Under the pieces are notes generated by a model. The model did no database searches. It saw nothing but the letters and a program-made list of their open reading frames with translations, and was not told the DNA's origin. This document shows, in pieces, positions 6,613 to 14,274 of a stretch of 14,620 nt of DNA. The stretch comes from Ramicandelaber brevisporus (lineage: Eukaryota > Kickxellomycota > Ramicandelaberales > Ramicandelaberaceae). Numbering within the stretch: position 1 is the stretch's first letter; the number at the start of each line of letters is the position of its first letter. Both the position numbers and the translations under genes were made by a program. The stretch covers positions 8,207 through 22,826 of the forward strand of contig MU603065.1 of the NCBI GenBank assembly GCA_025201865.1, given 5' to 3'.

Positions 6613-7737
6613 TTAGCGACGAATTCCACCGCTGGTGGTAAAGATGGTTTCTTGCGTGCGATACATCTCTTCCATCTCTGGGGATAGCTCAGTCAACAAA
6701 CCAGCAACCGTAACATAGTACTCGGTCTGAGCAGATACAAACTCGCTCAAGCAGCGCAGAGCTTCAGGGCTATCCACCACGTTCTTCATCAGCGTCATCG
6801 TTTCCTCAACCGCTCCTACAAACTTGTCTTCAGCGAGCTCGACCTCAATGCGCAGCTCATTCGCCTTTTCCGGTTTAGCATTCTTGTAGTCAGCCTTGAC
6901 TGCATCCAGCATCAGGCGCGATGACTTCAGGTTACCGCGGCTGGTTTGAGCCAGTTTGATTGCAGCACCCAGTGAGTTTGTGAGCTGATCAATGGTCTTT
7001 TCCTTGATACGAGCATCCATCTTCACCTTGGCATCTCCGGCCTTCTCCATAATTGCTCCAAACTTGAACAGTCCCGCACCCAGCGGCTCCTCGAGCGTCA
7101 ACGCATCCGATCCCTTGAGGGAGGCGCGTGCCAAATGATGTGGAACAGTGTTTGGAATCGCATCTGGATCGGCATCTGCAACAGACCGCGCTCCCTCGGA
7201 TACAGGCTGGTTCTGCACGCGAGCTTTGACAGTTTGGAACTGGGATGAAAGTGTGTTACCAAGGCTGCGAGAGTACTCGGAAACTGCGTCACCGAGCTGG
7301 CCGGCGTCAATGGTGGTGTTGGTAGTGTAAAGGTTGGCCATCTTGATGAGGATGCCGTGAACGCTGCGAACAGTCTCGAAGCGCTTCTCGAGATTGATGT
7401 AGTCGGCTGGGAGTTGCGTAATGTCTTCGGCAGTGCCCATCGACTCACTCGCCATCTGTTTATTATGATTGATATAATGTCATGTCATGTTTGTCAATGC
7501 ATCATGCGAGAGATAAGGGAGGGGAGTGTCCAAATGTCAGTCTTAAGAATGCTGGAATAGTAGTAGTGAGTATGTAGTAGTTCTATCCTGAATAGCGATA
7601 TTGATGGCGAGTTTTTGCACCGATCGCCTGTGGAGAAAGACTGTCAAAAGACATACCTGCTTGACTTGGGTGAAGCTGCGCGTGAGCTTCTCAGTGAACG
7701 GCGCCATCTGGCTGCTAAAGGCACGGAAGCTGTCCAT
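6613..7737 (-). CDS. GVP36: Gvp36-like BAR-domain protein, two exons (7737-7657 and 7455-6613)
   Basis: Gvp36-type BAR proteins bind and curve Golgi and vesicle membranes. Exon 1 (7737-7657) encodes 27 residues starting MDSFRAFSSQMAPFTEKL. The donor is GCAG|GTATGT and the acceptor is AACAG|ATGGCG. Both exon ends are in phase 0, so the joined product has 307 residues, close to yeast Gvp36. Exon 1 places Phe4, Phe7, Met11, Phe14, Leu18 and Phe22 on one helix face, as expected for a membrane-inserting N-terminal helix. Exon 2 continues with SMGTAEDITQLPADYINLEK (about residues 32-51), a hallmark of this family (BAR_2). Long charged helices follow, including KVKMDARIKEKTIDQLTNSL and LRIEVELAEDKFVGAVEETM, ending with a short basic tail. 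The family call rests on this pattern. The splice is inferred from sites and homology and was not measured. It shares a 233-bp promoter with the Gln-rich gene. Confidence 0.88.
7456..7656 (-). other. Spliceosomal intron of the BAR gene (201 bases)
   Basis: On the minus strand the intron begins GTATGT (7656-7651) and ends AACAG (7460-7456). A branch-point-like ATTGACA lies about 40 bases before the acceptor (around 7498-7492). The tract near the acceptor is AT-rich without a clear polypyrimidine run. It is the only intron I can support in the window. Confidence 0.85.
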
Positions 7738-7970
7738 CGCTGAGGTTTGCTGGCTCGGAATGGATGTTTGAGTGCGAGTGAGTGAGTGCGAGTGAGTGTT
7801 ATTGACCTTTTCTGTGGCAGCAGAGAAGAAGCACGCAAAGGTTGGAAGAACGTCGTGTCGAGACACACGGAAACAACACAACGCAGCCAAAATAAATAAT
7901 AACAACAACAACAACCAAGCTCAAACTCAAACAAGCAAAAGACGAAACAACAGCATCTTACATACAACAG
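7738..7970. promoter_or_regulatory. Shared divergent promoter and leaders of the BAR and Gln-rich genes
   Basis: This gap is 233 bases. A perfect 14-bp tandem repeat (GAGTGCGAGTGAGT twice, 7770-7797) lies 33 bases from the BAR start. On the other side, a run of AAC triplets (about 7901-7915) and further CAA/AAAC-rich sequence form an unstructured leader for the plus-strand gene. No TATA box is clear. Confidence 0.55.
7770..7797. repeat. 14-bp perfect tandem duplication
   Basis: GAGTGCGAGTGAGT occupies 7770-7783 and again 7784-7797. It is itself built from GAGT steps. It falls in the probable 5' leader of the BAR gene. Confidence 0.9.
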
Positions 7971-9353
7971 ATGAGCGTGAGCACACCCCGAGCGGTTCTG
8001 ACACCAATTGGTAACTGGGACGAAGACGAGCCTACAGATATGAGTTTGCCAGAGCCAATGTTTGCAGATGGTATCGTGGCACACTCTCAGCATTCAGCTG
8101 CCCAACAGCAACAGCAACAGCAACAACAGCAACAGCAACAGCAAGGCGAGAAGGGGCCAAAGAAGAACAAGCGGAAGAGCAACCGAGGTGCGAAGAAAGC
8201 TACAGATAGCGGTGACAGTAACACCAACACACCAGAAGCGACACCGCCGGTCAATGTTACACCTGTGCAATCGACAGCGTCTAACGAGTCTGCTGAGGCA
8301 TCGAAGCGGTCGTCAGGTGGCAAGCCGCTTCAGAAACAAAAGGCAAAGCAGCAGCCAAAGCAATCGAAACAGACAGGCGATGGTGTTACAGCGGAAGTTG
8401 CTCTACAGCCGCAGCCGCAGCCGCAGCAACAGCAAAAGCAAAAGCAACAGCAAAAACAGCAGCAGCAGCAGCAACAAGCACCAAAAACGACCAAGCCAAG
8501 CCAAACTCAGCAAATTGAGCCGCAGCAAAATCCGTCACCAACAAAGCGAGGTAAAGGCGGTGCTGGCGGCGGTGGTGCTGGTGGAAGAGGAGGCGGAGCG
8601 CCAACTCGTGATAGCCCATCAACTTCAGTGGCTCCAGCGCCAGCTCCAGCAGCATCGAGCAATAGTACATCTGCGGAAGATGATGAGCTGAGAAAACTGC
8701 GCAAGATGTCAGATAGTGATCTCTGGGAAATGCTTGTAACACTGCAAAATGAAAGAGATGAAATCCAGCAGAAGATTGAAGTAGTTGAGAGTATCATTGC
8801 AAGCAGAAAGAAGGGCGGAAGTGCACACATTGCAAAGCGGTCGATATCCCACACATCGGATCGATCAAATGGATCTCGCTCATCATCCACTCATCGCCAA
8901 CAGCAATATCCACAGCATCACTCTATTCAGCAGCAGCAACACCAGCAACACCAGCAGCAGCAACATTACCAGCAACATTATCAGCAGCCTCCCATTTCAC
9001 CACTACGCTCTACATTCCAGCAGCAACCTGGTAATACTCAACCTCAACCACAGACTAACAAGCAGAAATTTAACCAGCCATCACAACCACCACATAATAG
9101 ACCACCTCATCATCAACAACAACAACAGCAACAGCAACAACACCGCCGTGAACCAACGCCTCCATTAGTGTCATTATCAAAGTCACCATCACCGCCTCCA
9201 CACACTCAACACAAACCACAGAATAAACAGACAACGTATATTCCACAAAATCAGTCTGGTGACGTTCGTATAACTGGAGCGCCTAGAGTCCAAGGCACTG
9301 GATACAACAGACGCGGTTTCTATCACACACGTGCTGATTTTGCAACCGAGTAA
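7971..9353 (+). CDS. Glutamine-rich protein with a central coiled coil, unknown family
   Basis: The predicted protein has 460 residues from the ATG at 7971. Four pieces are not low complexity: the N-terminus (about 11-38, GNWDEDEPTDMSLPEPMFAD), a basic patch (60-80, KKNKRKSNRGAKK), a central helix (about 238-282, DDELRKLRKMSDSDLWEMLV, then LQNERDEIQQKIEVVESII) and the C-terminal 40 residues (GDVRITGAPRVQGTGYNRRG, then FYHTRADFATE). Between them lie poly-Gln (45-58, about 145-170, 320-340 and 379-392), an RGG-like Gly/Arg patch (about 194-210) and Pro/His-rich stretches. Gln, RGG and basic patches together suggest an RNA-associated or condensate-forming protein, but this is only inference. I do not recognise the family. 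The conserved-looking ends and the stable central helix argue that it is a real gene rather than an open repeat. Confidence 0.75.
   Translation: MSVSTPRAVLTPIGNWDEDEPTDMSLPEPMFADGIVAHSQHSAAQQQQQQQQQQQQQQGEKGPKKNKRKSNRGAKKATDSGDSNTNTPEATPPVNVTPVQSTASNESAEASKRSSGGKPLQKQKAKQQPKQSKQTGDGVTAEVALQPQPQPQQQQKQKQQQKQQQQQQQAPKTTKPSQTQQIEPQQNPSPTKRGKGGAGGGGAGGRGGGAPTRDSPSTSVAPAPAPAASSNSTSAEDDELRKLRKMSDSDLWEMLVTLQNERDEIQQKIEVVESIIASRKKGGSAHIAKRSISHTSDRSNGSRSSSTHRQQQYPQHHSIQQQQHQQHQQQQHYQQHYQQPPISPLRSTFQQQPGNTQPQPQTNKQKFNQPSQPPHNRPPHHQQQQQQQQQHRREPTPPLVSLSKSPSPPPHTQHKPQNKQTTYIPQNQSGDVRITGAPRVQGTGYNRRGFYHTRADFATE
8103..8144 (+). repeat. CAA/CAG tract encoding 14 glutamines
   Basis: Fourteen consecutive CAA and CAG codons, mostly alternating, encode residues 45-58 of the Gln-rich protein. 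Similar tracts recur in the same gene near 8405-8480, 8928-8990 and 9107-9145. Confidence 0.9.
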
Positions 9354-9530
9354 CTACTAATTAGTATATAGTGTTGGAGGATGAGGTTTAATTTACTTTT
9401 TTTTTATAAAAGAAACATTATGGTATAGTATAATTAGTATGTCATTATTATTCTTCTTTTTAATCAATCATGTTCCACTTGTTTACCCTTTTTATTCAAT
9501 AATAATAATGAGTTTTATATGTATTACCTT
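9354..9530. terminator. AT-rich convergent 3' region between the Gln-rich gene and GRX5
   Basis: This 177-base gap is AT-rich, with a T run and TATAAAAG near 9397-9411 and AATAATAATAATG near 9498-9510. For the minus-strand GRX5, AATAAA reads at 9496-9491, 35 bases past the stop. I saw nothing coding. Confidence 0.6.
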
Positions 9531-10145
9531 TTATTTTGGAATCTTCTCGACATCGTCAACTTCCTTCGACTCCTCCGGCGTCAATATTCCTTCCTTCTGC
9601 AGCAGCTCTTTCAGCTCGCCAGATTGATACATTGAATACAAAATGTCAGCGCCACCCACAAACTGATGGCGATGCTTTCCGAGATACACCTGCGGAATGG
9701 TTGGCCAATCGCTGTACTCTTTGATGCCCTCTCTTACACCAGGATTCGCCTCTTCGTCCAGCACATTGACTGCATTGACATGAGTAACGCCGCTGGCTGC
9801 CAAAATCTGGATAACGGCTCTGCTGAATCCGCACATGGGCTTTGAGGGTGTGCCCTTCATGAACACGCAAACGTCGGCCGCTGCAATGTCATTGTCAATG
9901 CGCTTGCGCAAATCGTCGGAAATGAATCGTCGCTGCTCGAAAGAAAGCCGAAGCTGGGTGGAGCTCACTTGGCGAGTGCGTGGAGAAAGTGGCCAGGACG
10001 AGTTTGCAGCCACACGTGCAGAGGTAGATGAGGTGGAGAAGGCGGCAGCGGCAGTGGCAGTAGCAGCTGTAGTAGCAGTGACGGCACGCTTGCTGGCGGC
10101 TGAAGCACACCGTGTCGCAGTGATCGCTAATCCTGAACGCAGCAT
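9531..10145 (-). CDS. GRX5: Mitochondrial monothiol glutaredoxin (CGFS type)
   Basis: Grx5 takes an Fe-S cluster from the Isu1 scaffold and passes it to later targeting factors in the mitochondrial matrix. The predicted protein has 204 residues. Residues 1-72 are Ala/Ser/Thr/Arg-rich and nearly free of acidic residues, a long presequence. The mature part starts about residue 73 (RFISDDLRKRIDNDI). The fold motifs are in order: VFMKGTPSKPMCGFSRA (94-110, active Cys105), NVLDEEANPGVREGIKEYSD (127-146), WPTIPQVY (147-154) and GGADIL (164-169). Two things are odd. The loop between Tyr154 and Gly164 has nine residues, against six in yeast Grx5. The usual second Cys of GGCD is Ala166. A Cys at 93 is extra compared with the yeast sequence as I know it. 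The start is the first ATG of the frame. It lies in tandem behind the dehydrogenase gene. Confidence 0.95.
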   Translation of the reverse strand: MLRSGLAITATRCASAASKRAVTATTAATATAAAAFSTSSTSARVAANSSWPLSPRTRQVSSTQLRLSFEQRRFISDDLRKRIDNDIAAADVCVFMKGTPSKPMCGFSRAVIQILAASGVTHVNAVNVLDEEANPGVREGIKEYSDWPTIPQVYLGKHRHQFVGGADILYSMYQSGELKELLQKEGILTPEESKEVDDVEKIPK

Positions 10146-10381
10146 TGCTTACAAAAAATATTTTTGCAGTTGGTTTTTTTTTTAGTGCTTTGCGGTGCAA
10201 CAAACCAACATGTGGACACAGCATCGGAGATGGATAAGTCCTGGACAAACGAGGCATTTGTGCCACTGCGAACAGCTATGAACAGCCGTGAACAGTTGCG
10301 AACAGTTGCTGTCGAAATGTCAGCAAGACGTACTTGCTACTCAACAACTATGTCGGTTGTTCTTTAAAATGCTTTGACGGA
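10146..10381 (-). promoter_or_regulatory. GRX5 promoter and 3' region of the dehydrogenase gene
   Basis: These 236 bases separate two tandem minus-strand genes. The GRX5 side has an A-rich leader (T run at about 10174-10183 on the plus strand) and one CAACTGC. Farther up is a four-fold decamer repeat (10270-10309). No coding potential is evident. Confidence 0.55.
10270..10309. repeat. Four copies of a GAACAG decamer with exact 10-bp spacing
   Basis: GAACAG begins at 10270, 10280, 10290 and 10300. The four decamers are GAACAGCTAT, GAACAGCCGT, GAACAGTTGC and GAACAGTTGC. The first six bases are constant and the last four vary, which is more like four phased sites than a fresh slippage product. 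Confidence 0.9.
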
Positions 10382-11158
10382 TTAGTTGAGATATGAAGCA
10401 AAGGACTCATCTTGCCAGTCCACGTATTGTCCAGAAAACTCGCTTGGAATCTCGATGGCCATTCTCGCGATGACTTTGCCTGGCACCTCTGGTTCCAGCA
10501 GCTGCCCGCTCTCCTTCATGCCCACAAATTTTGCATAGTGCGTATCTGTCATTTCGCCGCGTCCCTCCGCTCTGATTCTGCCTTGCATGTCTGTGTTGAT
10601 TACACCTGGTCTGACGCTCACCGATGTGATACTGGGTTCCTCAGCTGCGAAACACGCAGCAGCCATGTTGAGGGCCGCCTTCGACACGCAATAGGCGGAC
10701 CACGCAGCACATGGGCCTTTGGATGCGCCGGAGCTGATGAAGATGAGCCGGCCGTTAGCCTCTCGCAGATATGGCAATGCCTTCTGGGACAGTACAAAAG
10801 GCGCAATCAGATTTGTGTTGATGGTGTCCTGCCACTCTGAGACCGGTGCTGTAGAGATGGACTTGAGCGGGCCAAGCACGCCTGCGTTGTGGACAATGCC
10901 GTCGATTCTGCCGTACTTCTTCACCGTTTCCGACACAAGGGCATCGATAAATGCCTCGTCGTTAATGTCGCCGGCAGAGTATGTGAACACGGAAGGAAAC
11001 TGTGCAGCCAGAGCAGCGAGCGGCTCGGTAGAGCGAGCCGTGCCAACAACAGCCCGAACCGAGCAGAAGGGACCGGCGGAAGAGCACAGGTGCTCGCATA
11101 TAGCTCTCCCAAGGCCGCGAGACGCACCAGTCACAATGATAACTTTACCAGAGGACAT
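10382..11158 (-). CDS. Short-chain dehydrogenase/reductase, NADPH-type, benzil/sepiapterin-reductase-like
   Basis: Classical SDR enzymes reduce carbonyls (or oxidise alcohols) with NAD(P)H. The 258-residue protein has the full set of motifs: the cofactor loop TGASRGLG (10-17), NAG (91-93), the catalytic Ser143 in FISSGAS, Tyr156 and Lys160 in the YxxxK motif, and RPG (183-185) after strand six. Arg42 just after strand two (VVGTARSTEP) favours NADPH. The C-terminal end (SGQYVDWQDESFASYL) resembles the yeast YIR035C/YIR036C group, some members of which reduce benzil. The true substrate cannot be told from sequence. It is probably cytosolic, since there is no signal or presequence. It is head-to-head with the membrane-anchored orphan. 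Confidence 0.88.
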   Translation of the reverse strand: MSSGKVIIVTGASRGLGRAICEHLCSSAGPFCSVRAVVGTARSTEPLAALAAQFPSVFTYSAGDINDEAFIDALVSETVKKYGRIDGIVHNAGVLGPLKSISTAPVSEWQDTINTNLIAPFVLSQKALPYLREANGRLIFISSGASKGPCAAWSAYCVSKAALNMAAACFAAEEPSITSVSVRPGVINTDMQGRIRAEGRGEMTDTHYAKFVGMKESGQLLEPEVPGKVIARMAIEIPSEFSGQYVDWQDESFASYLN

Positions 11159-11463
11159 GTATTCGTGTTGTAAGTGTGCTGTAAGTGTGCTGTAAGCAGT
11201 GTTTCTAGGTGTCAGGCTGAGACGGCAGTTGCTGTGGCTACTGTAGCTGTAGCAGTTGCAGTTGCAGCTGTTTGCGAAGCTTTTTTACAAGAAGAAAAAG
11301 AAACACTGCAGTGATATTTCCGGCTCGAATGTGACAGTTGAGCCAACCAACCAACCAAACAGCTTTTCCCTTTCTTTTCTTTCTTCACACATAACTCGTT
11401 CAAGTTTATTCGACGTGGCAAGTGTTGCTGCTTCTTTTCTGCATCTGCCTTGCACTGTACGTG
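11159..11463. promoter_or_regulatory. Shared divergent promoter of the dehydrogenase and membrane-anchored orphan genes
   Basis: This gap is 305 bases. Near the dehydrogenase start is an 11-bp tandem repeat, GTAAGTGTGCT (11170-11180 and 11181-11191, with a partial third copy). Next is a CAGTTG/GTAGCTG tract (11226-11270). On the other side are CCAACCAACCAACC (about 11343-11356) and a pyrimidine-rich stretch (11361-11392), which would be the leader of the plus-strand gene. Confidence 0.55.
11170..11270 (-). repeat. 11-bp tandem repeat and CAACTG hexamer tract in the dehydrogenase leader
   Basis: GTAAGTGTGCT is repeated twice perfectly from 11170. CAGTTG on the plus strand is at 11226-11231, 11253-11258 and 11259-11264, followed by CAGCTG (11265-11270). 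In the transcript sense this reads CAGCTGCAACTGCAACTG, matching the STN1 tract over 16 bases. Confidence 0.85.
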
Positions 11464-13887
11464 ATGATGGCGTTTCGGTTCGAGCTGGCGTCCATTACAC
11501 GATCTGCTATTCTGGTTGCAGCTGGTGCAGTGATACTTTCTCTCACCGCTCATCTCTATCAGCCTCGACTGTCGACTGGCGTTTTGCTACATTCGACTGT
11601 CGGCAATCTTCCCAGCCTGTATTCAACCGCGCCGAGAAATCAGCGAAGGACAAGACAGGGCATTTTGATCAACGGTAATGGAAACGGCGGTGGTAGTGGT
11701 CGTAGAATGGCCGAAGAAGTAGAGAATGGCGAAGGCGAGAATAGTTCATCATCGGCAGCATCAGCAGCAGCAGCAGCAGCAGCAACATCTTCGGAATCAT
11801 CGCCATGGGAATCCGCGTACTATGTATTACGACCTGTACCAAACTTGGATGAATTGCGAATGTTTGTAGTAGCTGAAGACATTGCATCCAAGGGTCAGCA
11901 TCATCGAAATGCAACTGTCAAAATGTACAGACGTAAGCTGAGTCCTCTGATCGAACCTCATCTCACTGCATCATCATCGCAATCATCATCATCATCATCA
12001 CTACCAAGTGACAGTATTATTAGTACGCTAAGTGAATGGTGGAACTCAGATATGTTTGCAGATGGCTTGGCTGAATTTGTTGAACGGATTCTTGACAAAA
12101 TGATGAGATGGCTACTTGGAATTCCTTCTGGGCAATCTAGACCAGTATCCAGGAAGATGCGGCGTCCAACAGGCAAAGATGAGACCGACAATGGATGGGA
12201 GTTGATATCAGTTGAGAGACTGGGTGGTCCATTGGATAAAATCAAAACTGATTTGAGTAATCCAAATTCGACGCAATTGGCAGTTGTTTATACGCAGTTT
12301 GAGAATGAACAGCAGCAGTACAGACTGAGACTGTATAACATGTCTGCACCGGTTGTCCCAATAAGAAACAATGGCACATCGGTGTGGCAATCGCCGTGTG
12401 CCAAAGATGAACCAAGCACATTGGATCCAAAGCAGCCATCAGCATCAGAAATGTACATTCAGCCAGAGTTTGTCAGGTGCTCTCACAATGGATTGCAGCC
12501 AGTTTGGCGGGATTTTGCACTGCCAGGCACCACTCCAATTACAGATATTACAGTTCGTGGCAATACTGTCATCTATTTACGCACATATGACTCTGTTGGA
12601 TTCCGTACTCTCAGAATTCCAGATGTTGATGGAGACGCAAACGAGCAGTCAGTGTTGAGCAGTCGACCTGGTTACCACAAACCCTCTACTCCAGCCAGCG
12701 GCGCAATGCATTCTCGGTCGACGACATTCCAGCTACCAACTGGCCGCAGAGATGGCTCATTCAAAGCACTGTCGATTTCAGCATCTTACATAAGATCACA
12801 CACTATCACCACACTTGGCCGATTGTTTGAGAATGCCACATCCACAGTCATCGCAACACCAGGACCACCCGAGCCAGAGCGGTGGTCGATGCGAACCGCG
12901 TATGGCCTCGGAATCAATCCAGATCAGCGCATTCCGTTGGCTGGCGACTCAATTTCGAATCCAATTGTGAGGTCGAGTGAGATGACAAGTGCTGTGCTCA
13001 TTCCATACTCAAACATGCTGATCACATTTGACACGGAACTGCATGGCAGGTTAGCGGACATGGCTGATTACGACGAGCTGGACAACAACAACTCTACAAA
13101 TCCTACAGTGAGTGAAACCGACAAGTATGTATTTGCAGAACATTTAGTAATGAATGATGTTCAGCTACCAATTGCAGCCGAATTGTATGACGATCCAATC
13201 ATCTCAAATGTTGTCCTGAGCCCGTACGGTAGCGTGATAATTGCAGAAACGCATGATAATCAAGCGGTAGTGTATCGACGACGCAACATTGAACCATCTT
13301 CAAACCCAAGAGTGTTTGACGGCCGCAACCTTGCTCAGCCAACAGGTCCACAGCCATGGCCGCGGAGATACGATGTTGCATCATCACGAAAAACTAAAAT
13401 TGTTGACAATCTGTCAAGCAACTCGCAACCTGAGTGGAAACCAGTGGGTCTCATCAACACAAAGCAAGATTTAACGTACATGGTGCAATTGTCATCAGCG
13501 TCAGAGTACATGTATGGATTTGAGGTTTTGGATACAGGCCGAAGCGGTGGACTGGCCCGCCATTCACACCGGATACCTATAGACTTGAAGGCTACTGCTC
13601 TGCTGGATGTTGTCGTATCGGGGACAAATGGTTCGCAAGAAATGAAGACGACCGTGCCTGTGTACTTGGCGGTTTATGGAGATGGCTCGTTGAACATCTG
13701 GGATATCTCATGTCCAAGGATGGAGAATGGATGGCAAGCACTGGTCAGAGAACAGTGGGTGGTGGTTGGATTCATGCTCGGCATCATCATGTACTTTGCC
13801 ATCAGCGAGCTTCAAATGTGGCTGCCAAGAAGTGACCGCGAAACAACAGTAGCGGTGGCGGCGAGACCCAGAGTGACAAATTCTTAG
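11464..13887 (+). CDS. Unknown membrane-anchored protein with a large predicted lumenal beta-rich domain
   Basis: The first ATG of the frame (11464, with a second at 11467) gives 807 residues and no intron. A hydrophobic segment at about 14-32 (SAILVAAGAVILSLTAHLY) looks like a signal anchor. A second at about 765-785 (WVVVGFMLGIIMYFAISEL) precedes a short basic tail. The positive residues before the first segment and after the second suggest both ends face the cytosol, with about 730 residues in the lumen or outside. About eight N-x-S/T sequons (for example NAT, NST, NMS, NGT, NGS) fit that view. The middle is beta-rich, with strand-like repeats and a WD-like VYGDGSLNIWDI (737-748), so a beta-propeller is possible. 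An Ala/Ser-rich linker (about 96-120) and a Ser-rich run (about 170-184) look disordered. I do not recognise the family. EMC1 has a similar outline, but its conserved C-terminal region is not seen. Confidence 0.85.
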   Translation: MMAFRFELASITRSAILVAAGAVILSLTAHLYQPRLSTGVLLHSTVGNLPSLYSTAPRNQRRTRQGILINGNGNGGGSGRRMAEEVENGEGENSSSSAASAAAAAAATSSESSPWESAYYVLRPVPNLDELRMFVVAEDIASKGQHHRNATVKMYRRKLSPLIEPHLTASSSQSSSSSSLPSDSIISTLSEWWNSDMFADGLAEFVERILDKMMRWLLGIPSGQSRPVSRKMRRPTGKDETDNGWELISVERLGGPLDKIKTDLSNPNSTQLAVVYTQFENEQQQYRLRLYNMSAPVVPIRNNGTSVWQSPCAKDEPSTLDPKQPSASEMYIQPEFVRCSHNGLQPVWRDFALPGTTPITDITVRGNTVIYLRTYDSVGFRTLRIPDVDGDANEQSVLSSRPGYHKPSTPASGAMHSRSTTFQLPTGRRDGSFKALSISASYIRSHTITTLGRLFENATSTVIATPGPPEPERWSMRTAYGLGINPDQRIPLAGDSISNPIVRSSEMTSAVLIPYSNMLITFDTELHGRLADMADYDELDNNNSTNPTVSETDKYVFAEHLVMNDVQLPIAAELYDDPIISNVVLSPYGSVIIAETHDNQAVVYRRRNIEPSSNPRVFDGRNLAQPTGPQPWPRRYDVASSRKTKIVDNLSSNSQPEWKPVGLINTKQDLTYMVQLSSASEYMYGFEVLDTGRSGGLARHSHRIPIDLKATALLDVVVSGTNGSQEMKTTVPVYLAVYGDGSLNIWDISCPRMENGWQALVREQWVVVGFMLGIIMYFAISELQMWLPRSDRETTVAVAARPRVTNS

Positions 13888-14274
13888 TAATTACCTATTA
13901 AAATTAATTTGATATTTTAATGACTTGACTTGTGTTTACTATAGCCACTACAATCGCTACGAAAGAAGCCCTTATGTTTTAAACTTCAGCCGTTGACAAC
14001 CTAGAAAGAGAACTAAACGAGACTACACGCAGTCGGCCGGCTTGAACTAAGAACTGACAGTGTCGCACTGACTAAAATAAAGTTGAAACAATTCAAAGAG
14101 GAGAGAGTGGTGAACGATTCGAATCAGCTGAGCTCGCTCCGTCAACAGTTCACTTTGTATTTAAACAACTGTCTTGTTTCCGTACATCTACAGGGGACAT
14201 ATTTTTACTTAAAAGAAAAATACGAGACAGAAAATGCAACTTAATAAAAGAAATAGTTAATTGAGAATTATGAC
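13888..14274. other. Convergent 3' region at the right end
   Basis: These 387 bases hold no convincing gene. The first 35 bases are AT-rich. An AATAAA at 14076-14081 could serve the plus-strand transcript, giving a 3' leader of about 200 bases. A small perfect hairpin (CAGTG-TCG-CACTG, 14058-14070) and a 10-bp palindrome (GATTCGAATC, 14116-14125) are present. Neither has a known role. AATAAAAG at about 14244-14251 is also on the plus strand. No AATAAA is clear for the minus-strand gene. Confidence 0.55.

Noticed and set aside
11422-11463. GTG start adding 14 hydrophobic residues to the membrane orphan
   Set aside because: GTG starts are not expected in a fungal nuclear gene, and two ATGs follow at 11464 and 11467. 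The extension is pyrimidine-rich leader-like sequence.
11464-13887. Assignment of the membrane orphan as EMC1
   Set aside because: Only the outline (lumenal beta-rich domain with C-terminal membrane segment) agrees. I could not see the conserved EMC1 C-terminal sequence.
14110-14130. tRNA-like T-arm (GATTCGAATC)
   Set aside because: No matching acceptor, D or anticodon stems were found around it. It is just a short palindrome.
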